Assembly: GCF_000619885.1 (NCBI RefSeq)
Contig: NZ_JHUZ01000006.1
Location: forward strand, 248,001-312,000
Reading direction: 5' to 3'
From: Balneatrix alpica DSM 16621
Lineage (GTDB): Bacteria > Pseudomonadota > Gammaproteobacteria > Pseudomonadales > Balneatricaceae
Length of the DNA stretch: 64,000 nucleotides
The translations under genes and the position numbers were made by a program. This document shows, in pieces, positions 17,444-26,742 of the stretch. Each line of letters begins with the position of its first letter. Positions within the stretch are counted from its first letter, which is position 1. The notes under the pieces were generated by a model. The model was not told the DNA's origin and made no database searches. It saw only the letters and a program-made list of their open reading frames with translations.

Positions 17444-18120
17444 TATTCTTTACTCCCTTTTTGCGGGCTCAGGTTGGCCTTGAGGGCGGCCAGCTCGGCC
17501 TCAACCTTGTCGTTACGCTCCAGATCGGCGAACTCTTCTTTCAGGCTGCGTGGACGGCCCAGGTCATCGGCTTCCAGCTGCGCTTCCAGGTTATCCATTT
17601 TGCGTTCGTAAGATTCGAACTTGCGGAAGGCTTCTTCCAGTTTTTCGCGGTTGCTGGAGCGGCGAATATCCATGCGGGAGCGCGAGGTTTGTTCGCGTAC
17701 CACCAGGGACTTCTGCCGTGCTTTGGCATCATCAAGCTTAGCCTGCAGCTGGCTGATTTCCTCTTGGAGTACCTGGAGTTGCTCTTCGATGGCTGCCAGC
17801 TCACGGTTAGCCAGGTTGAGGTGTTCTTCCAGCGCTTTCTTCTCGGTGAGGGCGGCGCGGGCCAGATCCTCACGGTCTTTGCTCAGGGCCAGACGGGCTT
17901 TGCTTTCCCAGTCTTCGGTCTCCAGTTGCAGACGTTGAATGCGGCGCTGCATCTCTTTGCGTTCGGCCAGCACGCGGGCGGAAGTGGTGCGGACTTCCAC
18001 CAGGGTTTCTTCCATTTCCTGAATCATCAGGCGGATCATCTTGGCAGGGTCTTCGGCCCGATCCAGCAGAGCGGTCAGGTTGGCGTTTACGATGTCGCTA
18101 AAGCGCGAAAAAATTCCCAT
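17443..18120 (-). CDS. pspA: Phage shock protein A (PspA)
   Basis: PspA/IM30/ESCRT-III-like coiled-coil protein of 225 residues that binds stressed membranes and restrains PspF. It opens MGIFSRFSDIVNANLTALLD and has the family LMIQEMEETLVEVR segment at about 36-49, followed by long heptad-rich helices. The start at 18120 is fixed by the amphipathic helix of the family; an in-frame codon at 18156 is rejected. It is first in pspABC and is preceded by a sigma-54-type promoter. Confidence 0.95.
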   Translation of the reverse strand: MGIFSRFSDIVNANLTALLDRAEDPAKMIRLMIQEMEETLVEVRTTSARVLAERKEMQRRIQRLQLETEDWESKARLALSKDREDLARAALTEKKALEEHLNLANRELAAIEEQLQVLQEEISQLQAKLDDAKARQKSLVVREQTSRSRMDIRRSSNREKLEEAFRKFESYERKMDNLEAQLEADDLGRPRSLKEEFADLERNDKVEAELAALKANLSPQKGSKE

Positions 18121-18180
18121 GTTGTGTTCTCCCGTGTTGGTGAAATGGGGGACCACGTTCTCCCCGATGGCTAACTGAAT

Positions 18181-18197
18181 AGCGAGAAGTGTGCCAA
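18181..18197 (-). promoter_or_regulatory. Sigma-54 promoter of pspABC
   Basis: On the minus strand the bases read TTGGCACACTTCTCGCT: a perfect -24 TTGGCAC and a -12 TCGCT (consensus TTGCT, one change) at correct spacing. Transcription would start near 18172, about 50 bases before pspA. The AT-rich stretch 18200-18300 upstream is where PspF enhancer sites would be expected. Confidence 0.8.
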
Positions 18198-18310
18198 TTT
18201 TTTATCTATTTGATTCTTAAGAGTATTTGTTAATTTAAACAGTAATAGAGTTGGCTGATTTGGCTAAATGAGCTATTAAATGGTTTTTTTAACCAATTGT
18301 TGGTTTTGCG

Positions 18311-19348
18311 ATGGAAGCCTCTCGTCAACCCATTATCGGCAGTTCAGAAGCCCTGCATCAGGTACTGCAACATGCCTCACAGCTTGCCCCCTTGAATCGA
18401 CCGGTATTGCTACTGGGGGAGCGGGGCACAGGGAAGGAGTTATTGGCGCAACGCCTGCATTATCTGTCGGAGCGTTGGCAGCAACCTTTTTTGCAAATTA
18501 ACTGTGCCACCCTGTCCGATAGCTTGCTGGAATCTGAGCTGTTTGGTCACGAGCAGGGGGCCTTTACTGGCGCCAGCCGATCCCGGGCGGGACTGTTTGA
18601 GCGGGCCGATGGCGGTACCCTGTTTTTGGATGAGTTGGCGACGGCTTCCTTGGCGGTGCAGGAAAAACTATTGCGGGTGATCGAATATGGTCAATTTAGT
18701 CGTTTAGGCGGTAATCGCACTCTGCAGGTGGATGTCAGGGTGGTGGCGGCGACCCACGCGGATTTGCCTGGTCTGGCGGCCAGCGGGCGGTTCCGTGCCG
18801 ATTTGCTGGATCGACTGGCTTTCGATGTGCTGAATCTGCCCCCCTTGCGTGTTCGCCGTGATGACATCCTGGAGTTGGCAGAACACTTTGCCCAGCGGAT
18901 GTGTCTGGAGTTGGGGCAGAGCTGGTTTGCCGGTTTTAGTGAGGCAGCGGCCCAGGCGTTAGTGAGTTATCCCTGGCCTGGTAATGTGCGTGAGCTGAAA
19001 AACGTGGTGGAGCGCAGTCTTTACCTTCAGGTCAGCGGTGGCCAGGGGGAGGCGCGTATTGAGCAGGTGGTGTTTGATCCCTTCGCCAGTCCCTGGCAGA
19101 CCCTCGCGACCGCTGATGCAACACCCTCGGCAGAGGTTAGTGTTAGTTCACAGCAGGCAGCACCTGCGGCCACGATGCCACCCCATGATTTGAAGGCTGC
19201 CCTGGCGGAACAAGAACAGCGCTGGATTGCCCAGGCGCTGGCGTTATGTCGCTACAACCAGCGTGAAACCGCCAGCTATTTGGGGCTCAGCTATCATCAG
19301 TTGCGTGCCGCACTGCGTAAATATCCCCAGCTGCTGGAGTTGGGTTAG
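18311..19348 (+). CDS. pspF: Sigma-54-dependent activator PspF
   Basis: AAA+ enhancer-binding protein of 345 residues without an N-terminal receiver domain, as typical of PspF. Walker A is GERGTGKE, the sigma-54 contact loop is GAFTGA, and Walker B is GGTLFLDEL; a Fis-type helix-turn-helix ends the protein (RETASYLGLSYHQLRAAL). It is divergent from pspABC, its known target. No good ribosome site precedes the ATG, and the region is very T-rich. Confidence 0.94.
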   Translation: MEASRQPIIGSSEALHQVLQHASQLAPLNRPVLLLGERGTGKELLAQRLHYLSERWQQPFLQINCATLSDSLLESELFGHEQGAFTGASRSRAGLFERADGGTLFLDELATASLAVQEKLLRVIEYGQFSRLGGNRTLQVDVRVVAATHADLPGLAASGRFRADLLDRLAFDVLNLPPLRVRRDDILELAEHFAQRMCLELGQSWFAGFSEAAAQALVSYPWPGNVRELKNVVERSLYLQVSGGQGEARIEQVVFDPFASPWQTLATADATPSAEVSVSSQQAAPAATMPPHDLKAALAEQEQRWIAQALALCRYNQRETASYLGLSYHQLRAALRKYPQLLELG

Positions 19349-19355
19349 TAAAGAC

Positions 19356-20291
19356 TTACATAAGGCTATGACTCGATAAAAGCTGGGTTAGGGAGTGTTG
19401 CTGCAGGCGCTGCCAGCAGTAATCGGTAAAGAGACGTACCGCCCGGGAGGGGCTCAGGCGGCTGGGATACACCCAATGGTAGGCCTTGTCCTCGCCGCGC
19501 CAGGCGGGTAGTAAGGCGAGCAAACGCCCTTGTTTGAGATCTTCCGCCACCATGTACTCCGGCATTAGCGCCACCCCCTGGGCGAGCAGACAGAGATGAT
19601 AGAGTGCCAACTGGCTACTGCTGCTGATACGCGCCTGCCCAGCGACTTGCAGGGTGAACTGGCCCTGTTGCGGGTGCTGCAGGTGCCATTGTGGATAAGG
19701 GTGGTAATGCAGTAACTGGGTGGCGTGGAGCTCCTGCGGGTGGCTCAACAGCGGCAAGTTGAGGGCGGGGGCGGCCACCATTTGTAGGCGGATGCCCTGG
19801 CCAGCCGGGGTGAGGGGGCGGGCAATCAAGTCCGGGCTGTCATCCAGCGGGCCGACGCGCAGGGCCAAGTCAATCTGCTCGGCAATTAAGTCCTGCCGAC
19901 GGTCGGTGAGGATGAGTTCAAATTCGACGCCGGGATGCTGCTGGCTAAAGCCCGCTATCAATCTGGGCAGCAGTACCCCGCCTGAAACCTGGGGCGCCGC
20001 CAGACGCACCCGTCCTTTAATTTCTTCACTGAATTCACTAATCAGCTGACGGCTTTGTTGGAGCAAGCCTTGTAGCTGCTGGGCCTGTTGGTAGAGCTGA
20101 CGTCCCGCCGGGGTCAATTGAAAGTGGCGGGAGGAGCGCTGTACCAATTTCACTCCATAGTGTTGTTCGAGCTGTTGCAGGCGCTGGGACAGGGTGGACT
20201 TGGCTACCCCGAGCTGACGGGCGGCGGCACTGATACTGCCTGCATCACAGAGGTTGGCAAAGGAGAGCAGGAGGTCGGCTTCTTCTTTCAT
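19356..20291 (-). CDS. LysR-family transcriptional regulator
   Basis: A 311-residue LysR protein: winged helix at residues 8-65 (SISAAARQLGVAKSTLSQRLQQLE), then a periplasmic-binding-like effector domain. The recognition helix with KSTLSQRLQQLE resembles the CrgA/AaeR-like subgroup. It is divergent from an EamA exporter (161 bases between starts), which is its likely target. It ends 7 bases from the pspF stop, tail to tail. Confidence 0.9.
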   Translation of the reverse strand: MKEEADLLLSFANLCDAGSISAAARQLGVAKSTLSQRLQQLEQHYGVKLVQRSSRHFQLTPAGRQLYQQAQQLQGLLQQSRQLISEFSEEIKGRVRLAAPQVSGGVLLPRLIAGFSQQHPGVEFELILTDRRQDLIAEQIDLALRVGPLDDSPDLIARPLTPAGQGIRLQMVAAPALNLPLLSHPQELHATQLLHYHPYPQWHLQHPQQGQFTLQVAGQARISSSSQLALYHLCLLAQGVALMPEYMVAEDLKQGRLLALLPAWRGEDKAYHWVYPSRLSPSRAVRLFTDYCWQRLQQHSLTQLLSSHSLM

Positions 20292-20452
20292 GCTGTTCCG
20301 GTGTTGTTATCGTTCTGTTTACCGAACACAGGGGGCTGTTTTGCGCCCTTATGTCTGCCGTTTGGACTGACTATAGTCGAGACATACGGAGAGGGCAAAA
20401 GCCATAAGGGCGATTCGTCCTTGCATGAATAACCGAACGGTGGAGCTATCTT

Positions 20453-21397
20453 ATGAAGGCTATCGAAACACCTACTAAAGCCACGGGGCTCAATCAGCAA
20501 CAGTGGGCCACCCTGGCAATGGTGGCCGCGATGGGGCTGTCAGGTTTTATTGGTTTGTTTGTGAAAGAGTCGCAGCTGGACCCTTTATCCCTGATTTTTC
20601 TACGTTGCCTAATCGGCGGCCTGGGCTTGTGGCTGTATGCCTATTGGCGTGGTTTGGCCTTACCCAGCCAACCCCAGCAATGGTTCAGCATTATCCTGGC
20701 GGGGAGTTGTCTGGTACTGAACTGGTTTTGTCTGTTTCTGGCCTACCGCTATCTACCCGTGGCGGTGGCAACGGTGATCTATAACCTGCAGCCGTTGTTA
20801 TTACTGCTGCTGGCCTGGGTGATTTTGCACGAGTCGGTGCAGCGCCAGAGTGTGGTCTGGATCCTTCTAGCCTTTATCGGCGTGGTGCTGGTGGTGGAGT
20901 TGCCGCAATTGGATTGGCAGGCCGATCAGGGCAGCTGGTTGGGTTTGGGGTTAAGTCTGATGTCTGCCACGTTTTACGCGGTGACCGCTTTGCTGACCCG
21001 GCGGGTGAAGCAGGTGGCGGCGGCGATGCAGGCGGCGATTCAGTTGAGTGTGGCGGTGATCCCATTGGGGTTGTTGTTGCTGTGGCAGCAACCGAGCTGG
21101 CAGGGGGCGAACTGGAGCATGGTATTGGCGTTGGCCCTGATTAATACCCTGTTGCAATACCTGTTGCTGTATTACGCCATTCAATTACTGGAGGTGCAGC
21201 GTTTGACGGTATTGGCCTTTATTTATCCCTTAACCGCATTGCTGGTGGATATTCTGTTTTATCAGGAGGCATTCAGCCTGGCGCAGATGCTGGGTATGGG
21301 GTTGATCCTGTTGGCTAATCTGGGGGTGATGAGTCTGCGTCAGGCCCACCCCCCCGTTCCAGCCACTGCTCAAGCGGAAGGCAGTTCCAGATGCTGA
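20453..21397 (+). CDS. EamA/DMT-family transporter
   Basis: A 314-residue inner-membrane protein with ten helices in two EamA repeats (for example PVAVATVIYNLQPLLLLLLA, where the family PxxA and LxP features are seen). GGTGGAG precedes the ATG. It lies between two LysR genes: the divergent one at its 5' side, and a second that overlaps its 3' end by 28 bases on the other strand. The substrate is unknown. Confidence 0.9.
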   Translation: MKAIETPTKATGLNQQQWATLAMVAAMGLSGFIGLFVKESQLDPLSLIFLRCLIGGLGLWLYAYWRGLALPSQPQQWFSIILAGSCLVLNWFCLFLAYRYLPVAVATVIYNLQPLLLLLLAWVILHESVQRQSVVWILLAFIGVVLVVELPQLDWQADQGSWLGLGLSLMSATFYAVTALLTRRVKQVAAAMQAAIQLSVAVIPLGLLLLWQQPSWQGANWSMVLALALINTLLQYLLLYYAIQLLEVQRLTVLAFIYPLTALLVDILFYQEAFSLAQMLGMGLILLANLGVMSLRQAHPPVPATAQAEGSSRC

Positions 21398-22248
21398 ACC
21401 CAGGCCTGGGCCGCTGGGCTCTGGTAACGGTGCGGCAGGCGCACCAGTGATAACCAGCGGCTCAGATCCAGCTCTGCATGGTCAAGGATGCAGAGTTTGC
21501 CGTGTGCTACCTCATCCTGGACCGCCAGGGCGGAGAGGCAACCGAGTCCCAGCCCTGCCATTACCGCCTGCTTGATGGCTTCCTGCTGGCCCAGCTCCAA
21601 TTGTACTTTCAGCTTGGGCATGTCTTTCCCCCAGGCTTGCTCGAAGATGGCACGGGTGCCGGAACCCGCCTCCCGCAGAATCCAGGGAGCTTGCAATAGG
21701 GTATGCCGGTCGATGCGCTGCTGGGCCCAGGGGGAGTCGCTGGCAGCAATGATGACCAGACGATCCTGGCGCCAGGGCAGGCACTCCAGCCGTTCGTCCT
21801 GGCAAAGACCTTCGATCAGACCCAGATCGGCCTCCATGCGGCTGACGCTGCTGAGCACATCGGCGGTATTACGCAGACGCAGTTGTAGATCAACCTCGGG
21901 GTAATTCTGCATATAGCGTGCGGCTAAGCCGGGCAGCAGATAACTGCCGATGGTCAGGCTGGCGGCAATGGTGAGTGGGCCCTGCACGCTTTGGTTAGCG
22001 ACCTGCTCAAACTCCCGTACCTGGCTTAGGATACGCTCGGCCAGGGGCAGTTGGGTCTGGCCCAGGGCGTTGAGCTGCAGGCGCCGGCCAATACGGTCAA
22101 ACAGTGGCGCATCCAGTTGGTTCTCCAGTTCCGCCAGGGCCATGCTGGTGGCGGACTGCGATAGCCCTATCTGTTCGGCGGCGGCGCTGACTCCCCCGGC
22201 ATGGGCAATACTGACAAAGACTTGCAACTGGCGCAGGGTGATATGCAT
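21370..22248 (-). CDS. LysR-family transcriptional regulator
   Basis: A 292-residue LysR protein beginning with MHITLRQLQVFVSIAHAGG and a helix-turn-helix at about 16-60 (AAEQIGLSQSATSMALAELE); the remainder is the substrate-binding domain with REAGSGTRAIFEQ. The HTH and this motif resemble the YeiE/CysB-like branch (the SGTR motif is common there). Its tail overlaps the EamA gene by 28 bases. The target is not evident; the nearest downstream gene on its strand lies far away. Confidence 0.88.
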   Translation of the reverse strand: MHITLRQLQVFVSIAHAGGVSAAAEQIGLSQSATSMALAELENQLDAPLFDRIGRRLQLNALGQTQLPLAERILSQVREFEQVANQSVQGPLTIAASLTIGSYLLPGLAARYMQNYPEVDLQLRLRNTADVLSSVSRMEADLGLIEGLCQDERLECLPWRQDRLVIIAASDSPWAQQRIDRHTLLQAPWILREAGSGTRAIFEQAWGKDMPKLKVQLELGQQEAIKQAVMAGLGLGCLSALAVQDEVAHGKLCILDHAELDLSRWLSLVRLPHRYQSPAAQAWVQHLELPSA

Positions 22249-22314
22249 GCTGGCTCCGGCTCAATTTCATCAATGAGACGGAGTTAGTGTATCAGTAGAA
22301 CTGATTAGTTGCAG

Positions 22315-23430
22315 TCAGCTGGCCTGCTTGCGGCGTACCAGCACCATCGCCTGCAGTTGCTGGCGGCCAAATTGGGCCATGCGCAAAAAGTCACGGCGGG
22401 GGATGGGCACATGGATGTTATCGGTGCTGGTTTTGTCTTTTTCCCACTCGATTTCCGGGTCATGGACATAGAAGAAATGCTCGTCCATACCGGATAACAC
22501 GACCCAGTGCGGGGCTTTGGAGCGGCTCAAGCGATAACTGGAGATCAGTACCAGAGGCACCCAGCCTTCCTGCAGATGTTGTTGCAGGGCATCACTGCTG
22601 AGGCCGTGGTAGTAAATCGGTACCTGGGCTGCTTCCAGTTGCTGGAGGAAGTCGTAATGCACCAGCTCAATCACCGACTTTTTCTCCGGGCTGCGTACCC
22701 CATCGATAAAGGGCACCTGTTCGGTGTTGATATAGAGCTCCACGGCAAAGCCACGGCGCTGTGCGGCCAGGGCCAGCCCCTGGGGGCTGCAGCCGCCATG
22801 GCCGGAGGTCATAAAGATGGTGGTGGCTTCCCGCCACAGTTGCAGTTCCAGGCTGCGGCTAAATTGCACGCTGATATCCTGCGCTTTCATCGCCATCATC
22901 AAACTGGCTGGGCCGCAGGTGAAATCGGTGGTCTGGGCATAGAAGGGGACAGGGGGCAGCAGCACCTGTTTGGGATAGAGCAGGCGTTTTTCATAACGCA
23001 GGGCATCGGCGTGATCTTCGTAGTAGTCATGTACCACCTTGAACTTGCGGTAGCCCAGTTGTTCATAGAGGCGGATCGCCTGGCTGTTATCGGGACGTAC
23101 CTCCAAACGCAGATGGCTGCAAGGATAGTTGAGAGCCTGGCTTTCACATTGACGGAGCAGGTGCTCCCCGAGTTGTTTACCGCGCCACTGAGGGTCGACT
23201 GCGATGGAGTATAAACGGGCCAGGCTGGTGCCCCGCCGATAGAGCAGCAGGGCATAGCCAGCCAGCTGATCGTTGACGGCGGCTACCAGCAGGCTGGCAT
23301 GCTCGCTACGGATAAAGTGTTTGAAGGAGCGGCGTGATAAGCGGTCACCGCTAAAACAAGCCTGCTCAAGGGTGAGCAGTTTGTCCAGGTCACGATCTTG
23401 CGCTGGGCGGATTAACCAAGGGGCATGCAT
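22315..23430 (-). CDS. GNAT acetyltransferase fused to C39-like cysteine peptidase domain
   Basis: A 371-residue two-domain protein. Residues 1-150 are a RimI-type GNAT domain with the acetyl-CoA loop DPQWRGKQLGEHLL. Residues 155-371 are C39-like: Cys172 in DFTCGPASLM, His308 in APHWVVLSG and Asp324 in VHDPE form a plausible triad. C39 domains elsewhere cut leader peptides after a double glycine, but no ABC transporter is attached here. The start at 23430 follows GGGAG. It is divergent from a RimK-like ATP-grasp ligase; from memory these two genes are found together in many gammaproteobacteria. Substrate and joint function are unknown. Confidence 0.9.
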   Translation of the reverse strand: MHAPWLIRPAQDRDLDKLLTLEQACFSGDRLSRRSFKHFIRSEHASLLVAAVNDQLAGYALLLYRRGTSLARLYSIAVDPQWRGKQLGEHLLRQCESQALNYPCSHLRLEVRPDNSQAIRLYEQLGYRKFKVVHDYYEDHADALRYEKRLLYPKQVLLPPVPFYAQTTDFTCGPASLMMAMKAQDISVQFSRSLELQLWREATTIFMTSGHGGCSPQGLALAAQRRGFAVELYINTEQVPFIDGVRSPEKKSVIELVHYDFLQQLEAAQVPIYYHGLSSDALQQHLQEGWVPLVLISSYRLSRSKAPHWVVLSGMDEHFFYVHDPEIEWEKDKTSTDNIHVPIPRRDFLRMAQFGRQQLQAMVLVRRKQAS

Positions 23431-23478
23431 AGCGGTCTCCCAAACCTGAGCGTGGCGTCCAGCACCAAGCATGGGCGT

Positions 23479-23499
23479 GCCTTGCATGCATTGCAAGGC
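23479..23499. repeat. Perfect inverted repeat between GNAT-C39 and RimK-like genes
   Basis: GCCTTGCA and TGCAAGGC face each other across 5 bases. The site is about 50 bases upstream of the GNAT-C39 start and about 135 before the RimK-like gene, so it is a candidate operator for the divergent pair. No other feature explains it. Confidence 0.45.
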
Positions 23500-23634
23500 A
23501 GTACCAAGATATAGGGGCCTTTGTTGGTTGCTTGTCTTGCCTGAGGCTATGCGCTCAGTTGGGGATGAGCAACAGACAAAAGTGACCGTCAGGATGGGCG
23601 GCGGACTGAGCCTGTCTCCGACTTGAAGAGTGTC

Positions 23635-25104
23635 ATGAGCAAACTGCTGCTATTGGTAGATAAGCGCGAGGATTGGGCGGCTTATTACCCCACGGAAGAT
23701 TTGATGACGGCGCAGGAATACCTGAGTGCCAGTCAGCATCTGGAAGGCAAGGCGATACAGGTGATTAACCTCTGTCGCAGCTTTAAATACTTGGGTTCGG
23801 GTTATTACTGCTCGCTGCTAGCGGAAGCCAGGGGACATAAGGTTATTCCCAGCGTGCGCAGCCTGAATGATCTCAGTCGCAAGAGTATTTACAGCCTGGA
23901 TACCGAAGATCTGGATGGCTTGATCAAGAAATCCCTGGCCAAGGATAGCCAGGAGCGGGTCGAGATGCTGATCTGCTTCGGTAAAACCACTGAGCCTGCC
24001 CTGGCGGATCTGGCGCGCCAGTTATTTGAGCTGTTTCCCTGTCCGATCCTGCGGGTTAGCTTCAAGCGGGAGGGCAGCTGGCGCCTGCATAGCATTCGTA
24101 TTGGCAGCCTGCATCAGCTGAAAGGGGCAGAAGAGGATCAGTTTGCCCAGGCGCTGGATAAGTTCTCCCGCAAGATCTGGCGACGGCCGAAGGCCCGTCG
24201 CGGCGCCCGTTATGACTTGGCTATTTTGCATGACCCGGATGAGGCCTTGCCGCCTTCGGATAAGCGAGCGCTGAAGCACTTTATCAGGGTTGGCAAAAGC
24301 CTGGGACTGGCGGTCGAACTGATTGAGAAGCGCCATTACAGCCGTCTGGCCGAGTATGATGCGCTCTTTATTCGCGCCACCACGGCGATTAACCACCATA
24401 CCTATCGCTTTGCCAAAAAGGCCGAAAGTGAGGGGATGGTGGTGATTGACGACCCTAACTCCATCCTTAAGTGCACCAACAAGGTCTATCTGGAGGATTT
24501 GCTCCGCACCCATAAACTGCCGACGCCGAAAACTGTGGTGATCAACCGTGAGCAGAGTAATCTGGCCGCCCAGCTGGAGGCGGAGTTGGGATATCCGCTG
24601 GTGTTGAAGATTCCCGATGGCGCTTTTTCTAAGGGAGTGGTGAAAGCACGGGATCGGCAGGAGTTGGAAGCCACCCTGGGGCGCCTGTTTGAGCAGTCGT
24701 TTTTACTGTTGGCGCAGGAGTTTTTGTATACCGACTATGATTGGCGCATCGGCATCCTTAATAACAAAGTGATCTTCGCCTGCCAGTATTTTATGACCAA
24801 GGGCCACTGGCAGATTTACAACCACAGCAAGGGCAAGGTGGAGAGTGGTGGCTTTACCACCCTGCCGCCGTCCAAGGTACCGGCCAAAGTGAAGAAGGTA
24901 GCGCTCAAGGCGGCGAGCCTAATCGGCGATGGTCTCTATGGGGTAGATCTGAAACAGCGTGGCGAGGATGTCTATATCATCGAGATCAACGATAATCCCA
25001 ACATTGATGCCGGGGTGGAGGATGTGTACCTCGGTGAAGAACTCTACCGCGTGGTGCTGGAGGAATTTGTCCAGCGTTTGGAGCGTAAGCGCCTAAGGTT
25101 GTAA
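23635..25104 (+). CDS. RimK-like ATP-grasp ligase with N-terminal extension
   Basis: A 489-residue protein. Residues 1-190 are the N-terminal domain found in this RimK-related family (LVDKREDWAAYYPTEDLMTA); the C-terminal half is an ATP-grasp ligase with YPLVLKIPDGAFSKGV for ATP binding and IIEINDNPNIDAG for metal. ATP-grasp ligases of this kind join an amino acid or peptide to a carboxylate, as RimK adds Glu to ribosomal protein S6. The start at 23635 is preferred to an upstream TTG at 23623. It is divergent from the GNAT-C39 gene and 3 bases ahead of a GGDEF gene. Confidence 0.88.
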   Translation: MSKLLLLVDKREDWAAYYPTEDLMTAQEYLSASQHLEGKAIQVINLCRSFKYLGSGYYCSLLAEARGHKVIPSVRSLNDLSRKSIYSLDTEDLDGLIKKSLAKDSQERVEMLICFGKTTEPALADLARQLFELFPCPILRVSFKREGSWRLHSIRIGSLHQLKGAEEDQFAQALDKFSRKIWRRPKARRGARYDLAILHDPDEALPPSDKRALKHFIRVGKSLGLAVELIEKRHYSRLAEYDALFIRATTAINHHTYRFAKKAESEGMVVIDDPNSILKCTNKVYLEDLLRTHKLPTPKTVVINREQSNLAAQLEAELGYPLVLKIPDGAFSKGVVKARDRQELEATLGRLFEQSFLLLAQEFLYTDYDWRIGILNNKVIFACQYFMTKGHWQIYNHSKGKVESGGFTTLPPSKVPAKVKKVALKAASLIGDGLYGVDLKQRGEDVYIIEINDNPNIDAGVEDVYLGEELYRVVLEEFVQRLERKRLRL

Positions 25105-25107
25105 ACC

Positions 25108-26007
25108 ATGTCTCAGGCTGACTACCAGCCACAGCGGCCTTCTCGTTTACTGAGATGGCTGCTTTCCCTGCAAAGTTATCCACGCTTATTACGTATCCTG
25201 CCGCCCTGTTTACTGGTTATGGTGATAGTGCTTGATTACAGCACCGGTTTTCGCTGGGGTTTTGGCTTGCTGTATTTGTTGCCCGTGCTGCTGGTGGCGC
25301 TGCGTCCTGGCTATCGCTTGCTCTGGTCACTCATTGTGGCGGCCGGTTTGAGTTGGAGCTTGATTGAGATGCTGGCGGGTTTTCCCTATCAGCACTGGGG
25401 CCAGCCGGTGTGGAACCTGCTGATGCGGCTGGGGATGCTGGCGCTAGCTGGTTTTGCTATGCAGGGACTGGCCCAGTCCCATCAACAGGCCTGGAAATTG
25501 GCAACCCAGGATAGTCTGACTGGCTTGGCTAACCGGCGCGCCTTTCTCGATGCCCTGGCGAGTAATATCGAACGCAGTCGGCGTCATCCCAGTCATCGCT
25601 TTGCTTTGTGCTACCTCGATCTGGATCGCTTTAAGCATATTAACGATCACTACTCCCATCAGCAGGGTGATCAGCTGCTGGCGGCCTGCGGTGCCGCACT
25701 CAAGCAGCAGATGCGCCAGCATGAGTTGGCGGGACGTTTGGGGGGCGATGAGTTTGCCTTGCTACTCGAATGCCAGCAGTTAAGTACTTTGCGACAGGCA
25801 CTGGAGCGCATTCAGCAGCCGTTAGCAGCCTTGCTGCAACCCTATCAGGCCGGGGTGAGCATGGGGGCGATGTTATTCGAACAGCCTCCCGATAACGTGG
25901 AGCAGGCCCTGCATGTGGCGGATGCCTTAATGTATCAGAGCAAACAGAAGATGCCGGGCAGTTTTCATTATCAGCGCTGGCCAACGCCAGTGGCTGATAG
26001 TCCTTAG
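25108..26007 (+). CDS. Membrane-bound GGDEF diguanylate cyclase
   Basis: A 299-residue protein with four to five N-terminal membrane helices (about residues 28-120) and a C-terminal GGDEF domain (130-285). The active-site loop is intact (RLGGDEF, 210-216), as are DSLTGLANRRAF and YLDLDRFKHIND, so it should make cyclic di-GMP. No RxxD inhibition site is seen before the loop. It is just 3 bases after the RimK-like gene, so the two are probably co-translated or at least co-transcribed. Confidence 0.92.
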   Translation: MSQADYQPQRPSRLLRWLLSLQSYPRLLRILPPCLLVMVIVLDYSTGFRWGFGLLYLLPVLLVALRPGYRLLWSLIVAAGLSWSLIEMLAGFPYQHWGQPVWNLLMRLGMLALAGFAMQGLAQSHQQAWKLATQDSLTGLANRRAFLDALASNIERSRRHPSHRFALCYLDLDRFKHINDHYSHQQGDQLLAACGAALKQQMRQHELAGRLGGDEFALLLECQQLSTLRQALERIQQPLAALLQPYQAGVSMGAMLFEQPPDNVEQALHVADALMYQSKQKMPGSFHYQRWPTPVADSP

Positions 26008-26157
26008 GTCGCAGGTCAATATGTTGAGACAGCGCAAGCGGTTGCGCAGCCAAATTGATGCTGATTCGGAGGTGAAGTGTCACACAGGCGTTTGGAAATC
26101 CTTACGGTGTTGGTATTGTTGACCCCTGCAGCCTGGCGTTGGTGAGGAGGGACAAGG

Positions 26158-26709
26158 GTGGAATTGCTCAGGGCCTGTGCGCAGCGTTTAGTGGTGAAGG
26201 TGGGGGACATTACCCGGGAGCGAGTGGATGCCATCATTAATGCCGCCAACCCCAGCCTGCTCGGTGGTGGGGGCGTGGATGGGGCCATTCATGCTGCTGG
26301 TGGCCCGGTGATTTTGTCAGCTTGCCAGCGCCTGCGACAAACCCGCTATCCTCATGGTTTACCCGTGGGGGAGGCGGTGGTCACCCCTGGAGGTAGTTTG
26401 CCTGCCCCCTTTGTTATTCATACCGTTGGGCCGATATACCACCAGGCAGGTGCCAAGGCACCGTTGCTCCTGGCGCAGTGTTATCGCAACAGCATTAAAC
26501 TGGCGCTGAGTCGTCAGTTACTGCTGCTGGCGTTTCCCGCTATCTCTACCGGTGTGTATGGCTACCCACGCGAGCAAGCGGCGCAGGTGGTGGGAGCGGT
26601 GCTGCAGGAGCAGCTAAACTTGCACCCTGAACTGCAGGAGCTACGTTTGCTGTTTCTGCGTGAAGAGGATGCCCGGGTGTTTATCGCTCATGCTGGGCTG
26701 AACCACTAA
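26158..26709 (+). CDS. MacroD-type macrodomain protein (ADP-ribose-binding)
   Basis: A 183-residue macrodomain close to YmdB/MacroD: GDITRERVDAIINAANPSLL, GGGGVDGAIHAAGG and SAISTGVYGYP-like PAISTGVYGYPREQAA, which form the ADP-ribose pocket. Relatives remove ADP-ribose from proteins or hydrolyse O-acetyl-ADP-ribose. A GTG at 26158 after GAGGAGGG is used as start. Nothing in the neighbourhood fixes the target. The 150 bases before it hold only a small GC hairpin. Confidence 0.9.
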   Translation: MELLRACAQRLVVKVGDITRERVDAIINAANPSLLGGGGVDGAIHAAGGPVILSACQRLRQTRYPHGLPVGEAVVTPGGSLPAPFVIHTVGPIYHQAGAKAPLLLAQCYRNSIKLALSRQLLLLAFPAISTGVYGYPREQAAQVVGAVLQEQLNLHPELQELRLLFLREEDARVFIAHAGLNH

Positions 26710-26742
26710 CACTGACATCCCCTATTGGCAAAGGAGGTTCGC

